This document shows positions 1-6,690 of a stretch of DNA of 11,432 nt, piece after piece. The DNA is from Bacillota bacterium (GTDB lineage Bacteria; Bacillota; Bacilli; Lactobacillales; Enterococcaceae), in contig JAEWFE010000105.1 in NCBI GenBank assembly GCA_023389005.1, positions 1-11,432 of the forward strand, given 5' to 3'. Numbering within the stretch: the stretch's first letter is position 1; every line of letters starts with the position of its first letter. The notes under the pieces were generated by a model. The model ran no database searches. It was given only the letters and a program-made list of their open reading frames with translations, and was not told the origin of the DNA. The translations under genes were made by a program, and so were the position numbers.

Positions 1-365
1 TGTTAGCGCAAGAAAGAATTGATGCAGCGAAAGTTTCAAAAAATCAAGCCTTTGTATTTTCGATAGGCTCACAAACCTTTACTTTTGACATCAATGACAT
101 TTATTTTTTAGAAGCGTCTTCTATGCCACATCGCTTATCTTTGATCACTAAAAATGGCCAGTACGAATTTTATGGTAAATTAACTGATTTTGAGGAAAAA
201 TACGAAGCGTTGACTAGAATTAATCGTTCATGTTTAGCCAATCTGAAAAATGTTCAAAAAACTGATTTTAAAGCAAAAGAAGTCTATTTCACTGAAGAGG
301 TCCATCGAAGCTTTTCATCATCAAAAACCAAGTCGATTAAAGCGTTTCTGAATACCATGTTTTAG
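1..365 (+). CDS. LytTR-family response regulator, C-terminal part (5' truncated)
   Basis: The reading frame is open from base 3, with no start inside the window, and ends at TAG 363-365, giving about 120 residues. The segment contains a LytTR DNA-binding domain: a beta-rich start (FVFSIGSQTFTFDINDIYFL), then PHRLSLIT, the FYGKLTDFEEKY stretch, the typical INRSCLANLKNV motif, and a C-terminal SSSKTKSIKAFL helix. This is the AgrA/ComE/PlnC type that controls class II bacteriocin loci. The receiver domain and the partner histidine kinase would lie upstream. The product should bind the paired direct repeats described at 576-610, 1785-1819 and 8161-8195. A hairpin terminator follows at 391-438. 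The family is secure; the regulon is inferred from context. Confidence 0.9.
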   Translation, partial: LAQERIDAAKVSKNQAFVFSIGSQTFTFDINDIYFLEASSMPHRLSLITKNGQYEFYGKLTDFEEKYEALTRINRSCLANLKNVQKTDFKAKEVYFTEEVHRSFSSSKTKSIKAFLNTMF

Positions 366-390
366 GCGATTTCCTTTATTCTTATACGTT

Positions 391-438
391 AAAAGAATAT
401 TCAAAGCTCATTAATTTTGGCTTGAATATTCTTTTTTT
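391..438 (+). terminator. Intrinsic terminator after the response regulator
   Basis: A 14-bp stem, AAAAGAATATTCAA (391-404) with TTGAATATTCTTTT (422-435), is followed by a run of T to 438. It separates the regulator from the bacteriocin promoter and forms the left edge of the 269-bp duplicated segment. Confidence 0.85.
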
Positions 439-575
439 AATTCCTTAAAAAATTTTTTTATTTTTTTGAGCAAATTTTGGCAATTTTCTTCTAAATCCCC
501 CAAAAAACTGCATAAAAGTATTCCTGAACACCTATAAATCTATTCTTGAATGAAAAGCTCAGGAAATGATATCTC

Positions 576-640
576 TTAAAAGAAAGATTTTAAGTAGTTT
601 AAGAACGATTTTCCCACTCGCTCAATGACTATGCAATAAT
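576..640 (+). promoter_or_regulatory. Regulated promoter P1: paired LytTR sites and -10 box
   Basis: Two 14-bp sites, TTAAAAGAAAGATT (576-589) and GTTTAAGAACGATT (597-610), lie 21 bp apart, two helical turns, on the same face. After 24 nt there is a -10 box AATAAT (635-640); no good -35 is present, as expected for an activator-dependent promoter. The same spacing occurs at the third promoter (8161-8225), where the sites are clearer. Upstream, TATTCCTGAA (519-528) and TATTCTTGAA (541-550) resemble the same site in reverse orientation. This promoter should transcribe the two-peptide bacteriocin and its immunity gene. Confidence 0.75.
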
Positions 641-683
641 ATGATTGTCAATGAGACAATACTATAATAATAGGAGTGGTACT

Positions 684-896
684 ATGAAAAACATTAGAAG
701 ATTAAGCGAAAATGAATTAATGATAGTAGTTGGCGGCTATACTGCAAAACAATGTTTAAAAGCAATTGGTATATGGGGTATTGGTGGCTTAGGAACAGGA
801 GCAGTAGGAGGCGGTCCTGCTGGTGCCTTTTTAGGTGCGCATGTAGGAGTCATTGCTGGTTCAGCAGTATGTATTGGTGGATTTTTAGGAAGCTAG
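684..896 (+). CDS. Class IIb bacteriocin alpha peptide precursor, brochocin A / thermophilin A type
   Basis: A 70-residue precursor. The leader MKNIRRLSENELMIVVGG ends in Gly-Gly after 18 residues, leaving a 52-residue mature peptide beginning YTAKQC and ending GGFLGS. It has two cysteines (mature 6 and 45) and repeated GxxxG motifs (17-21, 29-33, 33-37, 37-41). The stretch GAFLGAHVGVIAGSAVCIGG closely matches what I recall of brochocin-C A and thermophilin 13 A. The ATG at 684 is preferred over the in-frame one at 645 because an AGGAG site precedes it and the leader then has normal length. It is 12 bases from the beta gene. Expected role: with its partner, a pore-forming bacteriocin. Not identical to any peptide I recall. 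Confidence 0.9.
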   Translation: MKNIRRLSENELMIVVGGYTAKQCLKAIGIWGIGGLGTGAVGGGPAGAFLGAHVGVIAGSAVCIGGFLGS

Positions 897-908
897 GAGG
901 AGAAAATA

Positions 909-1100
909 ATGAACACTACAAGAATTAAGTTATTAACAGAACAGGAACTGATGGAAATTTTTGGCGGTAAAACTAATTGGGGTACACTTGTAGGTAGTTG
1001 TATAGCAGGTGGTTTAGTTGGTGCTTTAGGTGGCACACCACTTTCTATTGGAGTTGGATGCTTAGTTGGTGTAGGTCAAGATTGGATTTCACAAAGATAA
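909..1100 (+). CDS. Class IIb bacteriocin beta peptide precursor, brochocin B type
   Basis: A 63-residue precursor with a 20-residue GG leader (MNTTRIKLLTEQELMEIFGG) and a 43-residue mature peptide starting KTNWGTLVGSC and ending QDWISQR. The NWG...GSC start, two cysteines (mature 11 and 31), GxxxG motifs (5-9, 14-18, 30-34) and a C-terminal Trp match the brochocin B layout, which begins INWGNVGGSC. Its AGGAGG ribosome site overlaps the stop of the alpha gene, so the two are cotranscribed and probably made in similar amounts. It should act only with the alpha peptide at 684-896, and possibly with the orphan alpha at 6208-6444. Confidence 0.88.
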   Translation: MNTTRIKLLTEQELMEIFGGKTNWGTLVGSCIAGGLVGALGGTPLSIGVGCLVGVGQDWISQR

Positions 1101-1122
1101 AATTTGTATAGGGGTAAAAAAT

Positions 1123-1457
1123 ATGGTGAATAATCAAAAAAAGGATTTCTTTTTTACTTTTTTTTTGCGGTACTTGGTCTAGTAGCAATATACTGTTCAA
1201 GTGTATTTTTGAAATATTTACCGATATTATTTTCAAGCGGAATAATAGTGTTAACTACTCTACCTATTCAAATCCGAAAAAAGAAACAACGTAAATTAAT
1301 TGCGGATAATTTAGATAAGATTGATATTGCTCTACAAAAAAATATCTATGAGGCTACTCAAGTCACTCTGGAACAGTTAAAATACTATGCTGTGCTAGGA
1401 ACGGGTATATCTCTTGCTAAACTTTATAAAATTGAGGAAATGCTCTTAAATATGTGA
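1123..1457 (+). pseudogene. Putative bacteriocin immunity protein, split by a -1 frameshift
   Basis: An ATG at 1123 with a GGGG site 8 bases before it opens a frame (MVNNQKKDFFF...) that stops after 19 codons at 1180-1182. The -1 frame is open from 1134 to 1457 and encodes two hydrophobic segments (around FFFAVLGLVAIYCSSVFL and LPILFSSGIIVLTTLPI), then a basic stretch and an amphipathic C-terminal half ending EEMLLNM. Joining them gives a protein of about 111 residues, a plausible membrane immunity protein for the two-peptide bacteriocin just upstream. The TTG at 1209 lacks a ribosome site, so independent translation of the second part is unlikely. The shift could occur at A7 (1136-1142), where A AAA AAG is in slippery phase, or at T9 (1158-1166). 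It may be a real mutation, programmed frameshifting or an assembly error. No named family recognised. Confidence 0.65.
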
Positions 1458-1599
1458 ATATAATGTTATTTCATTATTTGATATATGATTCCTAAATTAA
1501 TTGATTTTGAGGTAAAATAGAAAGATTGTATAGCATTGATCTTCCTTACTTGCGAACAGGAAACTATATGTTTTAGCCAATCTTATTACCAACTATACA
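1458..1599. other. Intergenic stretch before the second promoter copy
   Basis: 142 AT-rich bases between the immunity gene and the duplicated terminator. I see no GG leader, no ribosome site with a useful ORF and no strong hairpin. The terminator for the upstream operon is the one inside repeat copy 2. Confidence 0.5.
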
Positions 1600-1647
1600 A
1601 AAAGAATATTCAAAGCTCATTAATTTTGGCTTGAATATTCTTTTTTT
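1600..1647 (+). terminator. Intrinsic terminator after the alpha/beta/immunity operon
   Basis: The same 14-bp stem and T tract as at 391-438 (stem arms 1600-1613 and 1631-1644). Confidence 0.85.
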
Positions 1648-1784
1648 AATTCCCTAAAAAATTTTTTTATTTTTTTGAGCAAATTTTGGCAATTTTCTTC
1701 TAAATCCCCCGAAAAACTGCATAAAAGTATTCCTGAACACCTATAAATCTATTCTTGAATGAAAAGCTCAGGAAATGATATCTC

Positions 1785-1849
1785 TTAAAAGAAAGATTTT
1801 AAGCAGTTTAAGAACGATTTTCCCACGCGCTCAATAACTATGCAATAAT
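1785..1849 (+). promoter_or_regulatory. Regulated promoter P2: paired LytTR sites and -10 box
   Basis: Sites at 1785-1798 and 1806-1819, 21 bp apart, and AATAAT at 1844-1849. It differs from P1 by one base between the sites and a few bases downstream. It should drive the pheromone, exporter and later genes, giving a positive feedback loop. Confidence 0.75.
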
Positions 1850-1890
1850 ATGATTGTCAACGAGATAAATGTTTTGAAAGGAGAACCAAA

Positions 1891-2013
1891 ATGGAAAAAT
1901 ATCAAAAACTAAATACCTATAAACTTGAAAGAGTTAATGGTGGAAGCAATTTTTTACTAAATGCATTAAAAATCATATCTGTACCAATTTTGTTTAGACC
2001 TAGAAAAAAATAA
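1891..2013 (+). CDS. Short GG-leader peptide, candidate inducing pheromone
   Basis: A 40-residue ORF with AAAGGAG 7 bases before its ATG. The leader MEKYQKLNTYKLERVNGG (18 residues, GG end) precedes a 22-residue mature peptide that starts SNFLLNALKII and ends with the basic tail LFRPRKK. The size, the lack of cysteines, the mix of hydrophobic and basic residues, and the place directly behind a regulated promoter and before the exporter all match class II bacteriocin inducing peptides such as those of sakacin, plantaricin and enterocin loci. It could instead be a small antimicrobial. The 40-residue ORF at 6820 has the same leader length, mature length and basic tail. Confidence 0.75.
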   Translation: MEKYQKLNTYKLERVNGGSNFLLNALKIISVPILFRPRKK

Positions 2014-2119
2014 AGATTTTTGAAGGGAATAATTACTATTTTCTATAAATTATTATCCATAATTAATCCTGGAATTAAATTTTGGTTTTAACAAATAAAC
2101 TGTTTGAAGGAGACATGAA

Positions 2120-4273
2120 ATGAAATTCACTAAGAAACATTATAGACCACAAGTGGATATGCGTGATTGTGGTGTAGCTTCTCTAGCAATGATTTTTGGC
2201 TACTATGGTTCCTATTATTCTCTAGCTAGTTTAAGAGAAAAAGCCAAAACAAACTTGGAAGGTACCACTGCTTTAGGCTTAGTGAAAGTTGCTGAGGAAC
2301 TGGGCTTTGAAACACAAGCAATTCAAGCTGATATGACCTTGTTTGATGAGCCTGATATTCCTTATCCTTTTATCGCTCATGTATTAAAAGAAGGAAAATT
2401 ACTTCATTATTATGTAGTGACAGGGGCAGATAAACAATTTATCCATATCGCAGATCCTGATCCGTCAGTAAAAATGACCAAACTATCTAAAGAGGATTTT
2501 GCTAAAGAGTGGTCAGGTGTTTCTCTATTCATGGCACCTACACCAGCATATAAACCACATAAAGATAAAAAGACCGGACTTACGGCATTTATCCCTCTAC
2601 TAACAAAACAAAAAGGATTAATTGCTAACATTGTACTGGCTACTTTACTTGTGACCATTATCAACATTACAGGTTCATATTATTTACAATCGATTATTGA
2701 TACCTATGTACCTGATCAGATGAAAAATACACTGGGTATTATCTCTATTGGCTTACTCATTGTCTATATTTTACAACAAATTCTCTCTTATGGTCAGGAA
2801 TACTTGTTGATTGTCTTAGGGCAAAGGCTATCCATTGATGTAATTTTATCCTATATCAAACATGTTTTTCAATTACCTATGAATTTCTTCGCAACTAGAA
2901 GAACAGGGGAGATTATTTCCAGATTCAATGATGCCAATAATATTATTGATGCCTTAGCCAGTACGATTCTTTCTATCTTTTTAGATGTATCAATCGTCTT
3001 AATCATTTCGGTGGTTTTATTTTTCCAAAGTTCGACCTTATTCTTTATCAGCTTATTGGCTTTACCGATTTATACTGCTATTATTTTTGCCTTTATGAAG
3101 CCATTTGAAAAGATGAACAATGAAACAATGGAAGCAAACGCCACACTTTCCTCATCCATTATCGAGGACATAAACGGGATTGAAACCATTAAATCTTTAA
3201 CGAGTGAACATACCAGCTATCAAAAAGTGGATCGAGAATTCGTGACTTATTTGAAAAAGTCTTTTCGATATGCCAAAGCAGAGAGTATCCAAAAGGCACT
3301 CAAAAAATTAGCACAGCTTCTTTTAAATGTCTTTGTTCTATGGGTAGGGGCTAGATTGGTTATGGATAATCAATTGTCGATGGGACAACTGATTACTTAT
3401 AACACCTTGTTAATTTATTTTACCAATCCATTAGAGAATATCATTAACTTACAAACCAAATTGCAGACTGCACATGTTGCCAATAATCGTCTGAATGAAG
3501 TTTATCTAGTCAATTCAGAATTTGAGGAAGAAAAACCAATAAAAGAATTATCACAAACACCTTCAACGATTACTTTTGAAAAGGTGAGCTATAAATATGG
3601 CTATGGCAGAGATATTTTATCTGAAATTGATTTAGAAATTCCAGCATATAGTAAAGTAGCGATTGTTGGTATTTCTGGATCAGGGAAAACTACTTTAGCT
3701 AAGATGATGGTTAACTTCTATGAAGCAAATACTGGAGAAGTGCGCTTAAATAGCACGAATATGAATCAAATTGATAAAACTGCCTTACGTCGTCATGTTA
3801 ATTACTTACCGCAACAGCCTTATGTTTTCAATGGGACCATTCTAGAAAACTTGCTACTAGGCGCTAAAGAAGGAACTACACAGGAAGATATTTTAAGAGC
3901 GGTCGAAATTGCAGAAATTCGTGCAGATATCGAAAATATGCCTCTAAACTATCAAACAGAATTGACTTCTGATGGTGCAGGGATTTCGGGTGGTCAAAAA
4001 CAGCGGATTGCATTGGCTAGAGCGTTACTTACTGATGCACCAGTATTGATTTTAGACGAAGCAACGAGCAGTTTAGATATCCTAACAGAAAAGAAAATCA
4101 TTGATAATCTGATGAAACTAAACAAAACAATTATCTTCATTGCTCATCGATTAACGATTGCAGAAAAATCAGAAAAAGTGATTGTGCTCGATCAAGGGAA
4201 ATTAATTGAACAAGGTACACATGAAGAATTATTAAACAATCAAGGTTTCTACTATAATTTAGTCAACTATTAG
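2120..4273 (+). CDS. Peptidase-containing ABC transporter (C39), bacteriocin and pheromone exporter
   Basis: 717 residues, the usual length for this family. It cleaves GG leaders in the cytoplasm and exports the mature peptides. The N-terminal peptidase C39 domain has the catalytic Cys17 (VDMRDCGVA), His96 (LLHYYVV) and Asp112 (IADPD). Membrane helices occupy roughly residues 160-430. The ATPase domain follows, with Walker A GISGSGKTT near 517-525, signature SGGQKQR near 623, Walker B VLILDEATSSLD near 641-652 and the H-loop IAHRL. The ATG at 2120 is chosen over that at 2115 because GAAGGAG sits 6 bases before it and the frame is correct. The accessory gene starts 14 bases downstream. It likely serves every GG peptide in this window. 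Confidence 0.96.
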   Translation: MKFTKKHYRPQVDMRDCGVASLAMIFGYYGSYYSLASLREKAKTNLEGTTALGLVKVAEELGFETQAIQADMTLFDEPDIPYPFIAHVLKEGKLLHYYVVTGADKQFIHIADPDPSVKMTKLSKEDFAKEWSGVSLFMAPTPAYKPHKDKKTGLTAFIPLLTKQKGLIANIVLATLLVTIINITGSYYLQSIIDTYVPDQMKNTLGIISIGLLIVYILQQILSYGQEYLLIVLGQRLSIDVILSYIKHVFQLPMNFFATRRTGEIISRFNDANNIIDALASTILSIFLDVSIVLIISVVLFFQSSTLFFISLLALPIYTAIIFAFMKPFEKMNNETMEANATLSSSIIEDINGIETIKSLTSEHTSYQKVDREFVTYLKKSFRYAKAESIQKALKKLAQLLLNVFVLWVGARLVMDNQLSMGQLITYNTLLIYFTNPLENIINLQTKLQTAHVANNRLNEVYLVNSEFEEEKPIKELSQTPSTITFEKVSYKYGYGRDILSEIDLEIPAYSKVAIVGISGSGKTTLAKMMVNFYEANTGEVRLNSTNMNQIDKTALRRHVNYLPQQPYVFNGTILENLLLGAKEGTTQEDILRAVEIAEIRADIENMPLNYQTELTSDGAGISGGQKQRIALARALLTDAPVLILDEATSSLDILTEKKIIDNLMKLNKTIIFIAHRLTIAEKSEKVIVLDQGKLIEQGTHEELLNNQGFYYNLVNY

Positions 4274-4287
4274 GAGGAAAAGGTGTT

Positions 4288-5634
4288 ATGGATCCACGCT
4301 ATTTTGAAAGTGCCGAGTTTTATCATCGGCGCTACAACAATTTTGCTAGTAAAATTATTATTCCTACATTTTGTCTCTTTTGCTTTCTAGTAGTTTTTGC
4401 AGTCTTTGCCACAAAAGAAGTCGTTGTATCTTCTACTGGTAGCATCGAAGCGTATCGTACAATTACCAATATCCAATCTACTAGTAGCAAACAAATTATC
4501 GTCAATCATTTAAAAGAAAATAAAAAAGTCAAAAAAGGTGAGCTCTTACTAGAATATCAAGGAAAAGAAGGAGAGATTCAACTATCTACCTTGCAGAATC
4601 AACAAAAACAGTTAGAAACACAATTAGTCCAATTACAAATCTTATTGGATAGCTATCAACAAGGAAAAAATCTCTTTAAAGAAAAAGATGCTTATGGCTA
4701 TGAGCAAACTTATATCGACTTTACAAACCAGGTAGAGACCCTTAGCAAAACTATCCAGCAACAAAATGCAAATATTCAAGCACAAAACGCTGCGTCACAT
4801 CAAACACAAAAAGCTATTCAAAGTGCTATTAGAAATATTCAAGAGGAATTGAGTGATTATCGCCAAGCAAAAAAGGCTGTGCAGAATAATACTGGATTGA
4901 ATCAACAAAACGCTGCTTATACCTTATATCAAAGCTATCAGCAACAAAAAGAACAAGAAGGTGCAGATACACTGAAACAGCAAGTACTCTCACAAATTGA
5001 TAGTCAAATTGCAAATCTTGAAAATAGTTTAGCAGGATATGAAATTCAATACGCTTCTTCAGGTGTTCAACAGTCAGTGAGTAATACCTTTGAAAGTCAA
5101 TCCGCAGCTATGAAAGCCCAAGCATCGGCTAAATCAGAACAAGAAAAACAAGCTTTAGAAAAACAATTAGATGAAGTAAAAGCGAATTTGCAACTCCATC
5201 AGCAGCAAGCAAAAGAAAATCAAATTTATGCGCAAGAAGATGGTATTTTACATCTGATTGAAACAGAAAATCAATATGTTGCGCCAGGTACTGTGGTGGC
5301 TCAGCTGTATCCAGTCATCATGAAAGCAAAAAAAATCAAATTAGTTGCTTATATTCCGTCAAAAGATGTTTCCCATATCAAAAAAGGAATGCCTATGCGT
5401 TTCACAGCTTACGATAGTTCCAAGGATAAATTGATTTTAGAAGCCAAAATCCAAAATATGGATACAAGTGCGACTAGAACAAAACAAGGGAATTTCTTCA
5501 AAGTCGAAGCACTCGTACCAGTGAATACCCAACAAGCAAAGCAATTATCTTATGGTTTAGAGGGAAAAGTGACGTTAATTACCCACAAAACAACCTATCT
5601 AAACTATTTATTGGATAAAATATTTAATTTGTAG
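4288..5634 (+). CDS. HlyD-like bacteriocin secretion accessory protein
   Basis: 448 residues. A short cytoplasmic N terminus (MDPRYFESAEFYHRRYNNF) is followed by one membrane helix at about 23-42, then a beta region with a lipoyl-like half (LKENKKVKKGELLLEYQG), a long Gln/Lys-rich coiled coil (about 100-315) and a second beta part (EDGILHLIETENQYVAPGT and onward). This is the layout of the LcnD/MesE/PedC-neighbour accessory proteins that work with C39 exporters. An AGGAGG overlaps the exporter's stop codon, so the two are translationally close. The 3' end and the following junction (5600-5650) recur as a remnant at 6691-6741. Confidence 0.93.
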   Translation: MDPRYFESAEFYHRRYNNFASKIIIPTFCLFCFLVVFAVFATKEVVVSSTGSIEAYRTITNIQSTSSKQIIVNHLKENKKVKKGELLLEYQGKEGEIQLSTLQNQQKQLETQLVQLQILLDSYQQGKNLFKEKDAYGYEQTYIDFTNQVETLSKTIQQQNANIQAQNAASHQTQKAIQSAIRNIQEELSDYRQAKKAVQNNTGLNQQNAAYTLYQSYQQQKEQEGADTLKQQVLSQIDSQIANLENSLAGYEIQYASSGVQQSVSNTFESQSAAMKAQASAKSEQEKQALEKQLDEVKANLQLHQQQAKENQIYAQEDGILHLIETENQYVAPGTVVAQLYPVIMKAKKIKLVAYIPSKDVSHIKKGMPMRFTAYDSSKDKLILEAKIQNMDTSATRTKQGNFFKVEALVPVNTQQAKQLSYGLEGKVTLITHKTTYLNYLLDKIFNL

Positions 5635-5650
5635 GAGGGAAAGTAAATGA
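5600..5650 (+). repeat. 51-bp repeat, parent copy (accessory protein 3' end and next start)
   Basis: Contains the last codons of the accessory protein (NYLLDKIFNL), its stop, the AGGAGG site and the ATG of the next gene. It matches 6691-6741 with 6 mismatches and no gaps. Confidence 0.85.
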
Positions 5651-6156
5651 AGAATAGAAAATGTATTACAGTGATAGCTTCATTACTATTGACGCTGACT
5701 CTTTCATCAATCAGTGTTCAGGCAGAAGAAGCGCCGAGTGAAAATCAATCAAAAGAAGAAACAGTGATTCCGGAAGTTAGTCAACAAGAGTATCGGAGCA
5801 ATGTATCTGATTTATCTATAATTACTACTCAAACATTTAGAAATAGTTTAGTACAAGATATTAAAAATGACGAGTATATTTATATTGGACGAGAAACTTG
5901 TTATCATTGCAGACAATTTTCTCCAACAATTAAAGAATTTAATTTGATGATTAATCATCAGCTAAAATACTATGATATCGATTCAGATTCATTTAACGAA
6001 AACGATGCTCAATTTATTTTCAATGAAATTGGTATACCGGGTACACCAACAATTTTACACATCGTTAATGGAAAAATTGTTGCTGGTTGGATTGGTGGAG
6101 GCAGTACTGCTAATCAGTTAAAAGAATTTTTTGATACAAACGTAACATTGAAATAA
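5647..6156 (+). CDS. Secreted thioredoxin-like bacteriocin accessory protein
   Basis: 169 residues. A signal peptide (MKNRKCITVI... to about VQAEE at residue 28) precedes a Glu/Ser-rich linker and a thioredoxin fold from about residue 60. The active site is C85-Y-H-C88 in GRETCYHCRQFSP, and the cis-proline loop reads GIPGTPT. This fits the bacteriocin transport accessory proteins of the PedC/Bta type. The expected role is a thiol-disulfide oxidoreductase outside the membrane that helps form or correct disulfides. That suits this locus, where all three larger bacteriocin peptides have two cysteines. An AGGAGG overlaps the upstream stop. Whether the precursor is lipid-anchored is unclear; I see no lipobox. 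Confidence 0.9.
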   Translation: MKNRKCITVIASLLLTLTLSSISVQAEEAPSENQSKEETVIPEVSQQEYRSNVSDLSIITTQTFRNSLVQDIKNDEYIYIGRETCYHCRQFSPTIKEFNLMINHQLKYYDIDSDSFNENDAQFIFNEIGIPGTPTILHIVNGKIVAGWIGGGSTANQLKEFFDTNVTLK

Positions 6157-6174
6157 ATCACAAATTAGTGATTT
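6155..6174. other. Small inverted repeat after the thioredoxin-like gene
   Basis: AAATCAC (6155-6161) and GTGATTT (6168-6174) can form a 7-bp stem with a 6-base loop. There is no T tract, so it is more likely an RNA stability or weak pausing element than a terminator. Confidence 0.4.
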
Positions 6175-6207
6175 AGAAATATATATACGCAAATGGAGGA
6201 ATTTATT

Positions 6208-6444
6208 ATGAAAACACGAAAAGTATTAACAAAAAAACAAATGGCAGGTGTTGTAGGGGGATACAGTGACAAAGATTGTTTAATGGATATTGGTAAGAGT
6301 GCAGCATGGAATGCATTAAAAGGTGGAATAGCCGGAACAGCTTTTGGCATTGGTGTAGGAAATGCTGCAGGAGCATTTGTTGGTGCCCATGTTGGTGTGA
6401 TAAAGGGATCACTAGTATGTTTTGGTAAGAAGTTAATAGGATAA
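6208..6444 (+). CDS. Second alpha-type class IIb bacteriocin precursor, without adjacent beta gene
   Basis: 78 residues: the leader MKTRKVLTKKQMAGVVGG (18) and a 60-residue mature peptide starting YSDKDCLMDIGK, with cysteines at mature positions 6 and 53 and the stretch GAFVGAHVGVIKGSLVCFG. The start is even closer than the first alpha peptide to brochocin A (YSSKDCLKDIGK) and thermophilin A (YSGKDCLKDMGG). The ATG at 6208 is chosen because GGAGG lies 8 bases before it; the upstream in-frame ATG (6193) overlaps that site. It shares the AGAF(L/V)GAHVGVI core with the alpha peptide at 684-896. No beta partner follows. It may act alone, share the beta peptide at 909-1100, or be a relic. Confidence 0.88.
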   Translation: MKTRKVLTKKQMAGVVGGYSDKDCLMDIGKSAAWNALKGGIAGTAFGIGVGNAAGAFVGAHVGVIKGSLVCFGKKLIG

Positions 6445-6468
6445 CATTTCAGAAGGAAGGGCTAGAAA

Positions 6469-6678
6469 GTGAAACGGAAAATAGATTTTAAATTAGATTA
6501 CAAAAAAATAATTAAAGATTTTTTATTGAATGCAGTGTTTTTTATTCTTTTTATCCCAACAATTAAATTTCATTCATTTTCTAGCCTATTGCTTGCTTTT
6601 CTTATATGGGAAATAGATTGCTTTGTTATGTCAATTCTTTTTTATAGTGACCCAAAAGGCTATAAAAAAGAAGAGTAG
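6469..6678 (+). CDS. Small membrane protein, candidate immunity protein for the second alpha peptide
   Basis: 69 residues starting with GTG, with AGAAGGAAGG 8 bases upstream. A basic N terminus (MKRKIDFKLDYKK) is followed by two hydrophobic segments (about DFLLNAVFFILFIPTI and SLLLAFLIWEIDCFVMSILF) and a charged tail (DPKGYKKEE). Two-helix proteins of this size directly after a bacteriocin gene commonly give self-protection. No named family recognised, so the immunity role rests on position and shape. It does not look related to the frameshifted candidate at 1123-1457. Confidence 0.65.
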   Translation: MKRKIDFKLDYKKIIKDFLLNAVFFILFIPTIKFHSFSSLLLAFLIWEIDCFVMSILFYSDPKGYKKEE

Positions 6679-6690
6679 TGGGAAGCCCTT

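Larger units (their letters stand above)
391..659 (+). repeat. 269-bp direct repeat, copy 1 (terminator plus regulated promoter)
   Basis: This segment recurs at 1600-1868 with a constant offset of 1209 and no gaps. I count 7 mismatches, at 445, 502, 595, 618, 627, 652 and 657. Each copy carries the same hairpin terminator, AT-rich spacer, paired regulator sites and -10 box. It fills the gene-free stretch between the regulator and the first bacteriocin gene. Confidence 0.95.
1600..1868 (+). repeat. 269-bp direct repeat, copy 2
   Basis: The second copy of the segment at 391-659, 97% identical without gaps. Because it begins with the terminator, it ends the alpha/beta/immunity transcript and starts the pheromone-transport transcript. 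The two copies flank exactly one bacteriocin cassette. Confidence 0.95.

Noticed and set aside
645..683. Upstream in-frame ATG extending the first alpha peptide by 13 residues
   Set aside because: It lies at the predicted transcript start, has no ribosome site, and would give an abnormal leader; the ATG at 684 has AGGAG and a normal 18-residue leader.
2014..2119. Possible terminator or further peptide between the pheromone gene and the exporter
   Set aside because: Only weak, bulged AT pairings are visible with no T tract, and no ORF with a GG leader is present; the genes are probably cotranscribed.
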